DNA from: Calliopsis andreniformis
Lineage: Eukaryota; Arthropoda; Insecta; Hymenoptera; Andrenidae
Length of the DNA stretch: 64,000 nt
Direction of reading: 5' to 3'
Assembly: GCF_051401765.1 (NCBI RefSeq)
Contig: NW_027480423.1
Coordinates: 9,982,001 to 10,046,000 of the forward strand
The notes beneath the pieces were generated by a model that was given only the letters and a program-made list of their open reading frames with translations, had not been told where the DNA came from and did not search any database. A program made the translations under genes and the position numbers. Each line of letters starts with the position of its first letter. The stretch's first letter is position 1. Below, in pieces: positions 24,101 to 38,719 of this stretch.

Positions 24101-27100
24101 TTTCACACTGGTTGCAATTATTCGTTTTATACGGTGGAAAAGCTGTGGCACCTTTATTGTATTTTATCCATCTGGGGTTGACTTCTAAGGCCCTAGCTAT
24201 TAGGTGTGGTGGAGCAACGCCCTAGAGTGACGCCTAGGTTGCCCGGAACGTAGAAATGACCATTACTTTCACAACGTTTGCAATTATTCATTTTATACGA
24301 TGGAAAAACTTTTGTACTTATATTGTATTTTATTCTTCTGGCGTTGACTTCTTAGGCCCTAACTATGCGATCTGGTGGAACAACGCCCTAGAGTGAAGAC
24401 TAGGTTGCCCGGAACATGGAAATGACCATTACTTTCACACTGTATGCAAATATACATTATATACGATGGAAAAGCTGTTGTATTTATATTGTGTTTTATG
24501 CTTCTGGCGTTGACTTCTTAGGCCCTAACTATTTAATCTGGTAGAGCACCGCCCTAGCGTGAAGCATAGGTTGCCTGGAACGTAGAAATGACCATTACTT
24601 TCACACTGTTTACAGTTATTCCTGTTATACGATGGAAAAACTTTTGCATCTTTATTGTATTTTATGCTTCTGGCGAAGACTTCTAAGGCCCTAACTACTC
24701 GATCTGGTGGAGCAACGCCGTAGAGTGAAGCCCAGGTTGCCCGGAACGTAGAAATGACCATTACATTCACACTGGTTGCAACTATTCGTCTTATACGATG
24801 GAAATGCTGTTGTATTTATATCGTATTTTATGCTTCTGGCGTTGACTTCTAAGGACCTAACTATTCGATCTGGTGGAGCAACGCCCTAGAGTGAAGCCTA
24901 GGTTGCTCGGAATGTAGAAATGACCATAACTTTCACACTGGTTGCAATTATTCGTTTTGTACGATGGAAAAACTGTTGCATCTTTATCGTATTTCACGAT
25001 TCTGGCGTTGACTTCTTAGGCCGTATCTATTCGATCTGGTGGAGCAACGCCCTGGAGTGAAACCTAGGTTGCGCGGAACGTAGCAATGACCATAACTTTC
25101 ACACTGGTACCAATTATTCGTTTTATACACAGGAAAAACTGTTCTAATTATTTTGTATTTAATGCTTCGGGCGTTGACTTCTAAGGCCCTAACTGTTTGA
25201 TCTGGTGGAGCAACGCCCTAGAGTGAAGCCTAGGCTGCCCGGAACGTAGAAATGACCATAACTTTCACACTGCTTGCTATTATTCGTTCTATACGATGGA
25301 AAAACTGTTATATTTATATTGTATTTTATGCTTCTGGCGTTGACCTCTGAGGCCGTTGCTATTCGATGTGGTGGAAGAACCCCATAGAGTGAAGCCTAGG
25401 TAGCCCGGAACGTAGAAATGTCCATATCTTTCGCACTGTTTGCAATTATTCATTTTATACGATGGCAAAGCTGTTGTATTTATATTGTATTTTATGCTTC
25501 TGGCGTTGACATCTTAGGCCCTAACTATTCGATCTGGTGGAGCAATGCCTCAGAGATAAGTCTAGGATGCCCGAAACGCCGAAATGATCATTACAATCAC
25601 ACTGGTTGCAATTATTCCTGTTATACGATGGAAAAACTGTTGTATCTTTATTGTATTTTATGCTTCTGGCGTTGACTTCTAAGGCGCAAACTATTCCATC
25701 TGGTGGAGCAACGCCCTAGAGTGAAGCCTAGGCTGCCCGGAACGTAGAAATGACCATAACTTTCACTCTGGTTGCTATGATTCTCTGTATACGATGGAAA
25801 AACTGTTATATTTATATTGTATTTTATGCTTCTGGCGCTGACTTCTTAGGCCCTAACTATTCGATCTGGTGGAACAACGACCTAGAGTGAAGCCTAGGTT
25901 GCCTGGAACGTAGAAATGACCATTACTTTCACACTGTTTACAGTTATTCCTGTTATACCATGGAAAAACTTTTGCATCTTTATTGTATTTTATGCTTCTG
26001 GCGCTGACTTCTAATGCCCTAACTATTCGGTCTTGTGGAACAACGCCCTAGAGTGAAGCGTAGGTTGCCAGGAACGTAGAAATGACCATCACTTTCACAC
26101 GGGTTGCAATTATTCCTGTTCTAGTATGGGAAGACTGTTGTATTTTTATTGTATTTTATGCTTCAGTCGTAGACTTCTAAGGCCGTAGCTATTCGATATG
26201 TTGGAGCACCGCCCCAGAGTGAAGCCTAGGTTGCTCGGAACGTAGAAATGACCACTACTTTCACACTGTTTGCAATTATTCATTTAATACGGTGGAAATG
26301 CTGTTGTATTGATATCGTATTTTATGCTTCTGGCGTTGACTTCTAAGGACCTAACTATTCGATCTGGTGGAGCAACGCCCTAGAGTGAAGCCTAGGTTGC
26401 TCGGAATGTAGAAATGACCATAACATTCACACTGGTTGCAATTATTCGTTTTGTACGATGGAAAAACTGTTGCATCTTTATCGTATTTCATGATTCTGGC
26501 GTTGACTTCTTAGGCCGTGTCTATTCGATCTGGTAGAGCAACGCCCTGGAGTGAAACCTAGGTTGCGCGGAACGTAGCAATGACCATAACTTTCACACTG
26601 GTACCAATTATTCGTTTTATACACAGGAAAAACTGTTCTATTTATTTTGTATTTAATGCTTCGGGCGTTGACTTCTAAGGCCCTAACTGTTTGATCTGGT
26701 GGAGCAACGCCCTAGAGTGAAGCCTAGGCTGCCCGGAACGTAGAAATGACCATAACTTTCACACTGGTTGCTATTATTCTCTTTATACGATGGAAAAACT
26801 GTTATATTTATATTGTATTTTATGCTTCTGGCGTTGACTTCTTAGGCCCTAACTATTCGATCTGGTGGAACAACGACCTAGAGTGAAGCCTAGGTTGCCT
26901 GGAACGTAGAAATGACCATTACTTTCACACTGTTTACAGTTATTCCTGTTATACGATGGAAAAACTTTTGCACCTTTATTGTATTTTATGCTTCTGGCGC
27001 TGACTTCTAAGGCCCTAGCCATTTGATTTCGTGGAGCAACGCCCGAGAGTGGAGCCTAGGTTGCCCGCTACGTAGAAATGACCATTACTTTCACACTGTT

Positions 27101-30100
27101 TGCAGATATACATTATATACGATGGAAAATCTATTGTATTTATGTTGTATTTTATGCTTCTGGCGTTGACTTCTTAGGCCCTAACTATTCGACCTGGTGG
27201 AGCAATGCCTCAGAGATAAGTCTAGGATGCACGAAACGCCGAAATGATCATTACTATCACGCTTGTTGCAATTATTCCTGTTATACGATGAAAAGACTGT
27301 TGTATTTTTATTGTATTTTATGCTTCAGTCGTAGACTTCTAAGGCCGTAGCTATTCGATATGTTGGAGCACCGCCCGAGAGTGAAGCCTAGGTTGCCCGG
27401 TACGTAGAAATGACCACTACTACCACACTAGTTGCAAATTATTCCTGCTATTCGATGGAAAAGCTGTTGCATCTTTATTGTATTGTATGCTTCTGGCGTT
27501 GACTTCTAAGGCCCTAACTATTCGATCAGGTGGAGCAACGCCCTAGAGTGAAGCCTAGGTTGCTCGGAATGTAGAAATGACCATAACTTTCACACTGTCT
27601 GCAATTGTTCCTTTTATACGATGGAAAAGCTGTTCTATTTATATCGTATTTTATGCTTCTGGCGTTGACTTCTAAGGACCTCACTATTCGATCTGGTGGC
27701 GCAACGCCCTAGAGTGAAGCCTAGGTTGCTCGGTATGTAGAAATGACCATTACTTTCACAATGTTTGCAATTATTCATTTTATACGATGGAAAAACTTTT
27801 GTACTTATATTGTATTTTATTCTTCTGGCGTTGACTTCTTAGGCCCTAACTATGCGATCTGGTGGAACAACGCCCTAGAGTGAAGACTAGGTTGCCCGGA
27901 TCATGGAAATGACCATTACTTTCACACTGTATGCAAATATACATTATACACGATGCAAAAGCTGTTGTATTTATATTGTGTTTTATGCTTCTGGCGTTGA
28001 CTTCTTAGGCCCTAACTATTTAATCTGGTAGAGCACAGCCCTAGAGTGAAGCATAGGTTGCCTGGAACGTAGAAATGACCATTACTTTCACACTGTTTAC
28101 AGTTATTCCTGTTATACGATGGAAAAACTTTTGCATCTTTATTGTATTTTATGCTTCTGGCGAAGACTTCTAAGGCCCTAACTACTCGATCTGGTGGAGC
28201 AACGCCGTAGAGTGAAGCCCAGGTTGCCCGGAACGTAGAAATGACCATTACATTCACACTGGTTGCAATTATTCGTCTTATACGATAGAAATGCTGTTGT
28301 ATTTATATCGTATTTTATGATTCTGGCGTTAACTTCTTAGGCCGTATCTATTCGATCTGGTGGAGCAACGCCCTGGAGTGAAACCTAGGTTGCGCGGAAC
28401 GTAGCAATGACCATAACTTTCACACTGGTACCAATTATTCGTTTTATACACAGGAAAAACTGTTCTATTTATTTTGTATTTAATGCTTCGGGCGTTGACT
28501 TCTAAGGCCCTAACTGTTTGATCTGGTGGAGCAACGCCCTAGAGTGAAGCCTAGGCTGCCCGGAACGTAGAAATGACCATAACTTTCACACTGGTTGCTA
28601 TTATTCTCTTTATACGATGGAAAAACTGTTATATTTATATTGTATTTTATGCTTCTGGCGTTGACTTCTTAGGCCCTAACTATTCGATCTGGTGGAACAA
28701 CGACCTAGAGTGAAGCCTAGGTTGCCTGGAACGTAGAAATGACCATTACATTCACACTGTTTGCAGTTATTCCTGTTATACGATGGAAAAACTTTTGCAT
28801 CTTTATTGTATTTTATGCTTCTGGCGCTGACTTCTAAGGCCCTAGCAATTTGATTTCGTGGAGCAACGCCCGAGAGTGGAGCCTAGGTTGCCCGCTACGT
28901 AGAAATGACCATTACTTTCACACTGTTTGCAGATATACATTATATACGATGGAAAATCAATTGTATTTATGTTGTATTTTATGCTTCTGGCGTTGACTTC
29001 TTAGGCCCTAACTATTCGACCTGGTGGAGCAATGCCTCAGAGATAAGTCTAGGATGCACGAAACGCCGAAATGATCATTACTATCACGCTTGTTGCAATT
29101 ATTCCTGTTATACGATGAAAAGACTGTTGTATTTTTATTGTATTTTATGCTTCAGTCGTAGACTTCTAAGGCCGTAGCTATTCGATATGTTGGAGCACCG
29201 CCCCAGAGTGAAGCCTAGGTTGCTCGGAACGTAGAAATGACCACTACTTTCACACTGTTTGCAATTATTCATTTAATACGGTTGAAATGCTGTTGTATTT
29301 ATATCGTATTTTATGCTTCTGGCGTTGACTTCTAAGGACCTAACTATTCGATCTGGTGGAGCAACGCCCTAGAGTGAAGCCTAGGTTGCTCGGAATGTAG
29401 AAATGACCATAACTTTCACACTGGTTGCAATTATTCGTTTTATACGGTGGAAAAGCTGTGGCATCTTTATTGTATTTTATCCATCTGGGGTTGACATCTA
29501 AGGCCCTAGCTATTAGGTGTGGTGGAGCAACGCCCTAGAGTGACGCCTAGGTTGCCCGGAACGTAGAAATGACCATTACTTTCACAATGTTTGCAATTAT
29601 TCATTTTATACGATGGAAAAACTTTTGTACTTATATTGTATTTTATTCTTCTGGCGTTGACTTCTTAGGCCCTAACTATGCGATCTGGTGGAACAACGCC
29701 CTAGAGTGAAGACTAGGTTGCCCGGAACATGGAAATGACCATTACTTTCACACTGTATGCAAATATACATTATATACGATGGAAAAGCTGTTGTATTTAT
29801 ATTGTGTTTTATGCTTCTGGCGTTGACTTCTTAGGCCCTAACTATTTAATCTGGTAGAGCACCGCCCTAGCGTGAAGCATAGGTTGCCTGGAACGTAGAA
29901 ATGACCATTACTTTCACACTGTTTACAGTTATTCCTGTTATACGATGGAAAAACTTTTGCATCTTTATTATATTTTATGCTTCTGGCGAAGACTTCTAAG
30001 GCCCTAACTACTCGATCTGGAGGAGCAACGCCGTAGAGTGAAGCCCAGGTTGCCCGGAACGTAGAAATGACCATTACATTCACACTGGTTGCAATTATTC

Positions 30101-30890
30101 GTCTTATACGATGGAAATGCTGTTGTATTTATATCGTATTTTATGCTTCTGGCGTTGACTTCTAAGGACCTAACTATTCGATCTGGTGGAGCAACGCCCT
30201 AGAGTGAAGCCTAGGTTGCTCGGAATGTAGAAATGACCATAACTTTCACACTGGTTGCAATTATTCGTTTTGTACGATGGAAAAACTGTTGCATCTTTAT
30301 CGTATTTCACGATTCTGGCGTTGACTTCTTAGGCCGTATCTATTCGATCTGGTGGAGCAACGCCCTGGAGTGAAACCTAGGTTGCGCGGAACGTAGCAAT
30401 GACCATAACTTTCACACTGGTACCAATTATTCGTTTTATACACAGGAAAAACTGTTCTAATTATTTTGTATTTAATGCTTCGGGCGTTGACTTCTAAGGC
30501 CCTAACTGTTTGATCTGGTGGAGCAACGCCCTAGAGTGAAGCCTAGGCTGCCCGGAACGTAGAAATGACCATAACTTTCACACTGGTTGCTATTATTCTC
30601 TTTATACGATGGAAAAACTGTTATATTTATATTGTATTTTATGCTTCTGGCGTTGACTTCTTACGCCTTAACTATTCGATCTGGTGGAACAACGACCTAG
30701 AGTGAAGCCTAGGTTCCCTGGAACGTAGAAATGACCATTACTTTCACACTGTTTACAGTTATTCCTGTTATACGATGGAAAAACTTTTGCATCTTTATTG
30801 TATTTTATGCTTCTGGCGCTGACTCCTAAGGCCCTAGCCATTTGATTTCGTAGAGCAACGCCCGAGAGTGGAGCCTAGGTTGCCCGCTAC
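21101..30890 (+). repeat. Large segmental repeat, copy S2
   Basis: Partner of S1 (see 9,310-19,100). From 24,525 to about 29,530 it tracks S1 at a constant 11,622-bp offset with few base differences. Its first 1.3 kb (21,103-22,430) also matches its own right end (29,405-30,730) at an 8,302-bp offset, so similar ends bracket the segment. Shared private variants include GACATCTAAGG and GTAGAGCACCGCCCTAGCGTG. Beyond about 30,890 it departs from S1, with ATTATATGCGATGG in place of ATTTAATACGGTGG. No gene is visible. Confidence 0.85.
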
Positions 30891-31734
30891 GTAGAAATGA
30901 CCATTACTTTCACACTGTTTGCAGATATACATTATATGCGATGGAAAATCTATTGTATTTATGTTGTATTTTATGCTTCTGGCGTTGACTTCTTAGGCCC
31001 TAACTATTTGATCTGGTGGAGCAACAGCCTAGAGTGAAGCCTAGGTTGCTCGGAATGTAGAAATGACCATAACTTTCACACTGGTTGCAATTATTCATTT
31101 TATACGATGGAAAAACTGTTGTACTTATATTGTGTTTTATACTTATGGCGTTGAATTCTAAGTCCCTAGCTATTCGATCCGGTGGAGCAACGCGCTAGAG
31201 TGAGGCCTAGGTTGCTCGGAACGTAGAAATGACCATAACTTTCACACTGGTTGCTATTATTCTCTTTATACGATGGAAAAACTGTTATATTTATATTGTA
31301 TTTTATGCTTCTGGCGTTGACTTCTGAGGCCGTTGCTATTCGATGTGGTGGAAGAACGCCATAGAGTGAAGCCTAGGTAGCCCGGAACGTAGAAATGTCC
31401 ATATCCTTCGCACTGTTTGCAATTATTCATTTTATACGATGGCAAAACTGTTGTATTTATATTGTATTTTATGCTTCTGGCGTTGACTTCTTAGGCCCTA
31501 ACTATTCGATCTGGTGGAGCAATGCTTCAGAGATAAGTCTAGGATGCCCGAAACGCCGAAATGATCATTACTATCACGCTTGTTGCAATTATTCCTGTTA
31601 TACGATGAAAAGACTGTTGTATTTTTATTGTATTTTATGCTTCAGTCGTAGACTTCTAAGGCCGTAGCTATTCGATATGTTGGAGCACCGCCCTAGAGTG
31701 AAGCCTAGGTTGCTCGGAACGTAGAAATGACCAC
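30650..31734 (+). repeat. Block repeated at exact 24-monomer offset, copy 1
   Basis: Six to seven monomers that reappear at 34,634-35,718, exactly 3,984 bp (24 x 166) downstream. Shared private variants include CGCTGACTCCTAAGG, TTTCGTAGAGCAACGCC, ATTATATGCGATGG, GAGCAACAGCCTAGAG and ACTTATGGCGTTGAATTC. Similarity stops at about 31,735, where this copy continues CCTTCATACTGG and the other continues CCTTCACACTGTTTGC. Confidence 0.85.
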
Positions 31735-34633
31735 TACCTTCATACTGGTTGCAATTATTCGTTTTATACGATGGAAAAACTGTTGTATTTATATTGTATT
31801 TTATGCTTCTGGCGTTCACTTCTTAGGCCCTAACTATTCGATCTGGTGGAACGACGCCGTAGGGTGAAGCCTAGGTTGCCCGGAACGTAGAAATGACCAT
31901 AACTTTCACACTGGTAGCAATTATTCGTTTTATACACAGGAAAAACTGTTCTATTTATTTTGTATTTAATGCTTCGGGCGTTGACTTCTAAGGCCCTAAC
32001 TGTTTGATCTGGTGGAGCAACGCCCTAGAGTGAAGCCTATGTTGCCCGGAACGTAGAAATGACCATAACTTTCACACTGTCTGCAATTGTTCCCTTTATA
32101 CGATGGAAAAGCTGTTGTATTTATATCTTATTTTATGCTTCTGGCGTTGACTTCTAAGGCCGTAGCTATTCGATATGTTGGAGCAACGCCCTAGAGTGAA
32201 GCCTATGTTGCCCGGAACGTAGAAATGACCATAACTTTCACACTGGTTGCAATTATTCGTTTTATACGATGGAAAAACTGTTGCATCTTTATTGTATTTT
32301 ATGCTTCTGGCGTTGACTTCTAAGGCCGTAACCATTCGATCTGGTGGAGCAACGCCCTGGAGTGAAACCTAGGTTGCCCGGAACGTAGAAAAGACCATTA
32401 CCGTCACACTGGTTGCAATTATTCCTGTTTTACGAAGAAAAAACTGTTGCATCTTTATTGTATATTATGCTTCTGGCGTTGATTTCTAAGGCCCTAACAA
32501 TTCGATCTGGTGGAGCAACGCCATAGAGTGAAGCCTAGGTTGCCCGGAAAGTAGAAATGACCATTACTTTCACAATGTTTGCAATTATTCATTTTATACG
32601 ATGGAAAAACTTTTGTACTTAAATTGTATTTTATTCTTCTGGCGTTGATTTCTTAGGCCCTAACTATTCGATCTGGTGGAACAACGCCCTAGAGTGAAGA
32701 CTAGGTTGCCCGGAACATGGAAATGACCACTACTTTCACACTGTTTGCAAATATACATTATATACGATGGAAAAGCTGTTGTATTTATATTGTGTTTTAT
32801 GCTTCTGGCGTTGACTTCTTAGGCCCTAACTATTTAATCTGGTAGAGCACCGCCCTAGAGTGAAGCATAGGTTACCCGGAACGTAGAAATGACCATAACT
32901 TTTACACTGGTAGCAATTATTCGTTTTATACAATGGAAAAACCGTTCTATATATTCTGTGTTTTATGCTTCGGGCGTTGACTTCTAAGGCCCTAACTGTT
33001 TGGTCTGGTGGAACAACGCCCTAGAGTGAAGCCTAGGTTGCCCGGAACGTAGAAATGACCACAACTTTCACACTGGTTGCTATTATTCGTTTTATACGAT
33101 GGAAAAACTGTTATATTTATATTGTATTTTATGCTTCTGGCGTTGACCTCTGAGGCCGTTCCTATTCGATGTGGTGGAAGAACGCCATAGAGCGAAGCCT
33201 AGGTAGCCCGTAACGTAGAAATGTCCATATCTTTCGCACTGTTTGCAATTATCCATTTTATACGGTGGCAAAGCTGTTGTATTTATATTGTATTTTATGC
33301 TTCTGGCGTTGACTTCTTAGGCCCTAACTATTCGATCTGGTGGAGCAATGCCTCAGAGATATGTCTAGGATGCCCGACACGCCGAAATGATCGTTACAGT
33401 CACACTGGTTGCAATTATTCCTGTTATACGATGGAAAAACTGTTGCATCTTTATTGTATTTTATGCTTCTGGCGTTGACTTCTAACGCACAAACTATTCC
33501 ATCTGGTGGAGCAACGCCCTAGAGTGAAGCCTAGGCTGCCCGGAACGTAGAAATGACCATAAATTTCACACTGGTTGCTATTATTCCTGTTATACGATGG
33601 AAAAACTTTTGCATCTTTATTGTATTTTATGCTTCTGGCGTTGACTTCTAAGGCCCTAGCTATTTGATTTGGTGGAGCAACGCCCGAGAGTGGAGCCTAG
33701 GTTGCCCGATATGTAGAAATGACCATTACTTTCACACTGTTTGCAGATATACATTATATACGATGGAAAATCTATTGTATTTATGTTGTATTTTATGCTT
33801 CTGGCGTGGACTTCTTAGGCCCTAACTATTTGATCTGGTGGAGCACCGCCCTAGAGTGAAGCCTAGGTTGCCCGGAACGTAGAAAAGACCATTACCTTCA
33901 CACTGGTTGCAATTATTCCTGTTTTACGAAGAAAAAACTGTTGCAGCTTTATTGTATATTATGCTTCTGGCGTTGATTTCCAAGGCCCTAACAATTCGAT
34001 CTGGTGGAGCAACGCCCTAGAGTGAAGCCTAGGTTGCCCGGAAAGTAGAAATGACCATTACTTTCACAATGTTTGTAATTATTCATTTTATACGATGAAA
34101 AAACTTTTGTACTTATATTGTATTTTATTCTTCTGGCGTTGACTTCTTAGGCCCTAACTATTCGATCTGGTGGAACAACGCCCTAGAGTGACGACTAGGT
34201 TGCCCGGAACATGGAAATTACCACTACTTTCACACTGTTTGCAAATATACATTATATACGATGGAAAAGCTGTTGTATTTATATTGTGTTTTATGCTTCT
34301 GGCGTTGACTTCTTAGGCCCTAACTATTTAATCTGGTAGAGCACAGCCCTAGAGTGAAGCATAGGTTGCCCGGAACGTAGAACATACCATTACCTTCACC
34401 CTGGTTGCAATTATTCCTGTTATACGATGGAAAAACTGTTGCATCTTTATTGTATTTTATGCTTCTAGCGTTGACTTCTAGGGCCCTAACTATTCGATCT
34501 GGTGGAGCAACGCCCTAGAGTGAAGTCTAGGATGCCCGGAACGTAGAAGTGACCATAAATTTCACACTGGTTGCTATCATTCGTTTTATACGATAGAAAA
34601 ACTGTTATATTTATATTGTATTTTATGCTTCTG
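31735..34633 (+). repeat. Variant block related to the 19-mer HOR
   Basis: Monomers from about 32,225 to 33,420 match 37,537-38,735 at a 5,312-bp offset (32 monomers), and from 33,221 to about 34,675 they match 41,687-43,141 at 8,466 bp (51 monomers). They include the GAAAAGACC monomers (32,391; 33,885), the TTTACGAAG variant of the TATACGATGG site, and d/e monomers with ATGATCGTTACAGTC. This is the same variant repertoire as the 19-mer unit but in an unduplicated arrangement. No gene is visible. Confidence 0.82.
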
Positions 34634-35565
34634 GCGTTGACTTCTTAGGCCCTAACTGTTCGGTCTGGTGGAACAACGACCTAGAGTGAAGCCTAGGTTG
34701 CCTGGAACGTAGAAATGACCATTACTTTCACACTGTTTACAGTTATTCCTGTTATACGATGGAAAAACTTTTGCATCTTTATTGTATTTTATGCTTCTGG
34801 CGCTGACTCCTAAGGCCCTAGCCATTTGATTTCGTAGAGCAACGCCCGAGAGTGGAGCCTAGGTTGCCCGCTACGTAGAAATGACCATTACTTTCACACT
34901 GTTTGCAGATATACATTATATGCGATGGAAAATCTATTGTATTTATGTTGTATTTTATGCTTCTGGCGTTGACTTCTTAGGCCCTAACTATTTGATCTGG
35001 TGGAGCAACAGCCTAGAGTGAAGCCTAGGTTGCTCGGAATGTAGAAATGACCATAACTTTCACACTGGTTGCAATTATTCATTTTATACGATGGAAAAAC
35101 TGTTGTACTTATATTGTGTTTTATACTTATGGCGTTGAATTCTAAGTCCCTAGCTATTCGATCCGGTGGAGCAACGCGCTAGAGTGAGGCCTAGGTTGCT
35201 CGGAACGTAGAAATGACCATAACTTTCACACTGGTTGCTATTATTCTCTTTATACGATGGAAAAACTGTTATATTTATATTGTATTTTATGCTTCTGGCG
35301 TTGACTTCTGAGGCCGTTGCTATTCGATGTGGTGGAAGAACGCCATAGAGTGAAGCCTAGGTAGCCCGGAACGTAGAAATGTCCATATCTTTCGCACTGT
35401 TTGCAATTATTCATTTTATACGATGGCAAAACTGTTGTATTTATATTGTATTTTATGCTTCTGGCGTTGACTTCTTAGGCCCTAACTATTCGATCTGGTG
35501 GAGCAATGCTTCAGAGATAAGTCTAGGATGCCCGAAACGCCGAAATGATCATTACTATCACGCTT
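34634..35565 (+). repeat. Block repeated at exact 24-monomer offset, copy 2
   Basis: Second copy of the 30,650-31,734 block, in the same phase with no net length change across 3,984 bp. The similarity continues past 35,566 into the first 19-mer unit, to about 35,718, so the 19-mer duplication began inside this block. The ATGTCC anchor is at 35,379 against 31,395. Confidence 0.82.
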
Positions 35566-38500
35566 GTTGCAATTATTCCTGTTATACGATGAAAAGACTG
35601 TTGTATTTTTATTGTATTTTATGCTTCAGTCGTAGACTTCTAAGGCCGTAGCTATTCGATATGTTGGAGCACCGCCCTAGAGTGAAGCCTAGGTTGCTCG
35701 GAACGTAGAAATGACCACTACCTTCACACTGTTTGCAATTATTCATTTAATACGGTGGAAATGCTGTTGTATTTATATCGTATTTTATGCTTCTGGCGTT
35801 GACTTCTAAGGACCTAACTATTCGATCTTGTGGAACAACGCCCTAGAGTGAAGCCTAGGTTGCCTGGAACGTAGAAATGACCATCACTTTCACACGGGTT
35901 GCAATTATTCCTGTTCTAGGATGGAAAGACTGTTGTATTTTTATTGTATTTTATACTTCAGGCGTTGACTTCTGAGGCCGTAGCTATTCGATGTGGTGGA
36001 AGAACGCCATACAGTGAAGCCTAGGTTGCCCGGAACGTAGAAATGACCATAAGTTTCATACTGGTTGCAATTATTCGTTTTATACGATGGAAAAGCTGTT
36101 GTATTTATATTGTATTTTATGCTTCTGGCGTTCACTTCTTAGGCCCTAACTATTCGATCTGGTGGAACGACGCCGTAGGGTGAAGCCTAGGTTGCCCGGA
36201 ACGTAGAAATGACCATAACTTTCACACTGGTAGCAATTATTCGTTTTATACACAGGAAAAACTGTTCTATTTATTTTGTATTTAATGCTTCGGGCGTTGA
36301 CTTCTAAGGCCCTAACTGTTTGATCTGGTGGAGCAACGCCCTAGAGTGAAGCCTATGTTGCCCGGAACGTAGAAATGACCATAACTTTCACACTGTCTGC
36401 AATTGTTCCCTTTATACGATGGAAAAGCTGTTGTATTTATATCTTATTTTATGCTTCTGGCGTTGACTTCTAAGGCCGTAGCTATTCGATATGTTGGAGC
36501 ACCGCCCTAGAGTGAAGCCTAGGTTGCTCGGAACGTAGAAATGACCACTACCTTCACACTGTTTGCAATTATTCATTTAATACGGTGGAAATGCTGTTGT
36601 ATTTATATCGTATTTTATGCTTCTGGCGTTGACTTCTTAGGCCCTAACTATTCGATCAGGTGGTGCAACGCCCTAGAGTGAAGCCTAGGTTGCTCGGAAT
36701 GTAGAAATGACCATAACTTTCACACTGTCTGCAATTGTTCCTTTTATACGATGGAAAAGCTGTTGTATTTATATCGTATTTTATGCTTCTGGCGTTGACT
36801 TCTAAGGACCTCACTATTCGATCTGGTGGAGCAACGCCCTAGAGTGAAGCCTAGGTTGCTCGGTATGTAGGAATGACCATAACTTTCACACTGGTTGCAA
36901 TTATTCGTTTTATACGATGGAAAAACTGTTGGACTTATATTGTGTTTTATTCTTATGGCGTTGAATTCTAAATCCCTAGCTATTCGATCCGGTGGAGCAA
37001 CGCCCTAGAGTGACGCCTAGGTTGCTCGGAACGTAGAAATGACCATAACTTTCACACTGGTTGCAATTATTCATTTAATACGGTGGAAATGCTGTTGTAT
37101 TTATATCGTATTTTATGCTTCTGGCGTTGACTTCTAAGGAAATAACTATTCGATCTGGTGGAGCAACGCCCTAGAGTGAAGCCTAGGTTGCTCGGAATGT
37201 AGAAATGACCATAACTTTCACACTGATAGCAATTATTCGTTTTATACGATGGAAAAACTGTTGTATTTATATTGTATTTTATGCTTGTGGCGTTCACTTC
37301 TTAGGCCCTAACTATTCGATCTGGTGGAACGACGCCGCAGGGTGAAGCCTAGGTTGCCCGGAACGTAGAAATGACCATAACTTTCACACTGATAGCAATT
37401 ATTCGTTTTATACACAGGAAAAACTGTTCTATTTATTTTGTATTTAATGCTTCGGGCGTTGAGTTCTAAGGACCTAACTGTTTGATCTGGTGGAGCAACG
37501 CCCTAGAGTGAAGCCTATGTTGCCCGGAACGTAGAAATGACCATAACTTTCACACTGGTTGCAATTATTCGTTTTATACGATGGAAAAACTGTTGCATCT
37601 TTATTGTATTTTATGCTTCTGGCGTTGACTTCTAAGGCCGTAACCATTCGATCTGGTGGAGCAACGCCCTGGAGTGAAACCTAGGTTGCCCGGAACGTAG
37701 AAAAGACCATTACCGTCACACTGGTTGCAATTATTCCTGTTTTACGAAGAAAAAACTGTTGCATCTTTATTGTATATTATGCTTCTGGCGTTGATTTCTA
37801 AGGCCCTAACAATTCGATCTGGTGGAGCAACGCCATAGAGTGAAGCCTAGGTTGCCCGGAAAGTAGAAATGACCATTACTTTCACAATGTTTGCAATTAT
37901 TCATTTTATACGATGGAAAAACTTTTGTACTTAAATTGTATTTTATTCTTCTGGCGTTGATTTCTTAGGCCCTAACTATTCGATCTGGTGGAACAACGCC
38001 CTAGAGTGAAGACTAGGTTGCCCGGAACATGGAAATGACCACTACTTTCACACTGTTTGCAAATATACATTATATACGATGGAAAAGCTGTTGTATTTAT
38101 ATTGTGTTTTATGCTTCTGGCGTTGACTTCTTAGGCCCTAACTATTTAATCTGGTAGAGCACCGCCCTAGAGTGAAGCATAGGTTACCCGGAACGTAGAA
38201 ATGACCATAACTTTTACACTGGTAGCAATTATTCGTTTTATACAATGGAAAAACCGTTCTATATATTCTGTGTTTTATGCTTCGGGCGTTGACTTCTAAG
38301 GCCCTAACTGTTTGGTCTGGTGGAACAACGCCCTAGAGTGAAGCCTAGGTTGCCCGGAACGTAGAAATGACCACAACTTTCACACTGGTTGCTATTATTC
38401 GTTTTATACGATGGAAAAACTGTTATATTTATATTGTATTTTATGCTTCTGGCGTTGACCTCTGAGGCCGTTCCTATTCGATGTGGTGGAAGAACGCCAT

Positions 38501-38719
38501 AGAGCGAAGCCTAGGTAGCCCGGAACGTAGAAATGTCCATATCTTTCGCACTGTTTGCAATTATCCATTTTATACGGTGGCAAAGCTGTTGTATTTATAT
38601 TGTATTTTATGCTTCTGGCGTTGACTTCTTAGGCCCTAACTATTCGATCTGGTGGAGCAATGCCTCAGAGATATGTCTAGGATGCCCGATACGCCGAAAT
38701 GATCGTTACAGTCACACTG
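35566..38719 (+). repeat. 19-mer higher-order repeat, copy 1
   Basis: A 3,154-bp unit, exactly 19 x 166, followed directly by a near-identical copy. Landmarks offset by 3,154 bp include GTTGCAATTATTCCTG at 35,566, 38,720 and 41,874, and ATGTCC at 38,533 and 41,687. Differences I noticed are sparse, for example ATGCTTCTGG at 35,791 against ATGCTCCTGG at 38,945, and GTTGCCCGGAACG against GTTTCCCTGAACG near 39,345. Confidence 0.93.
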
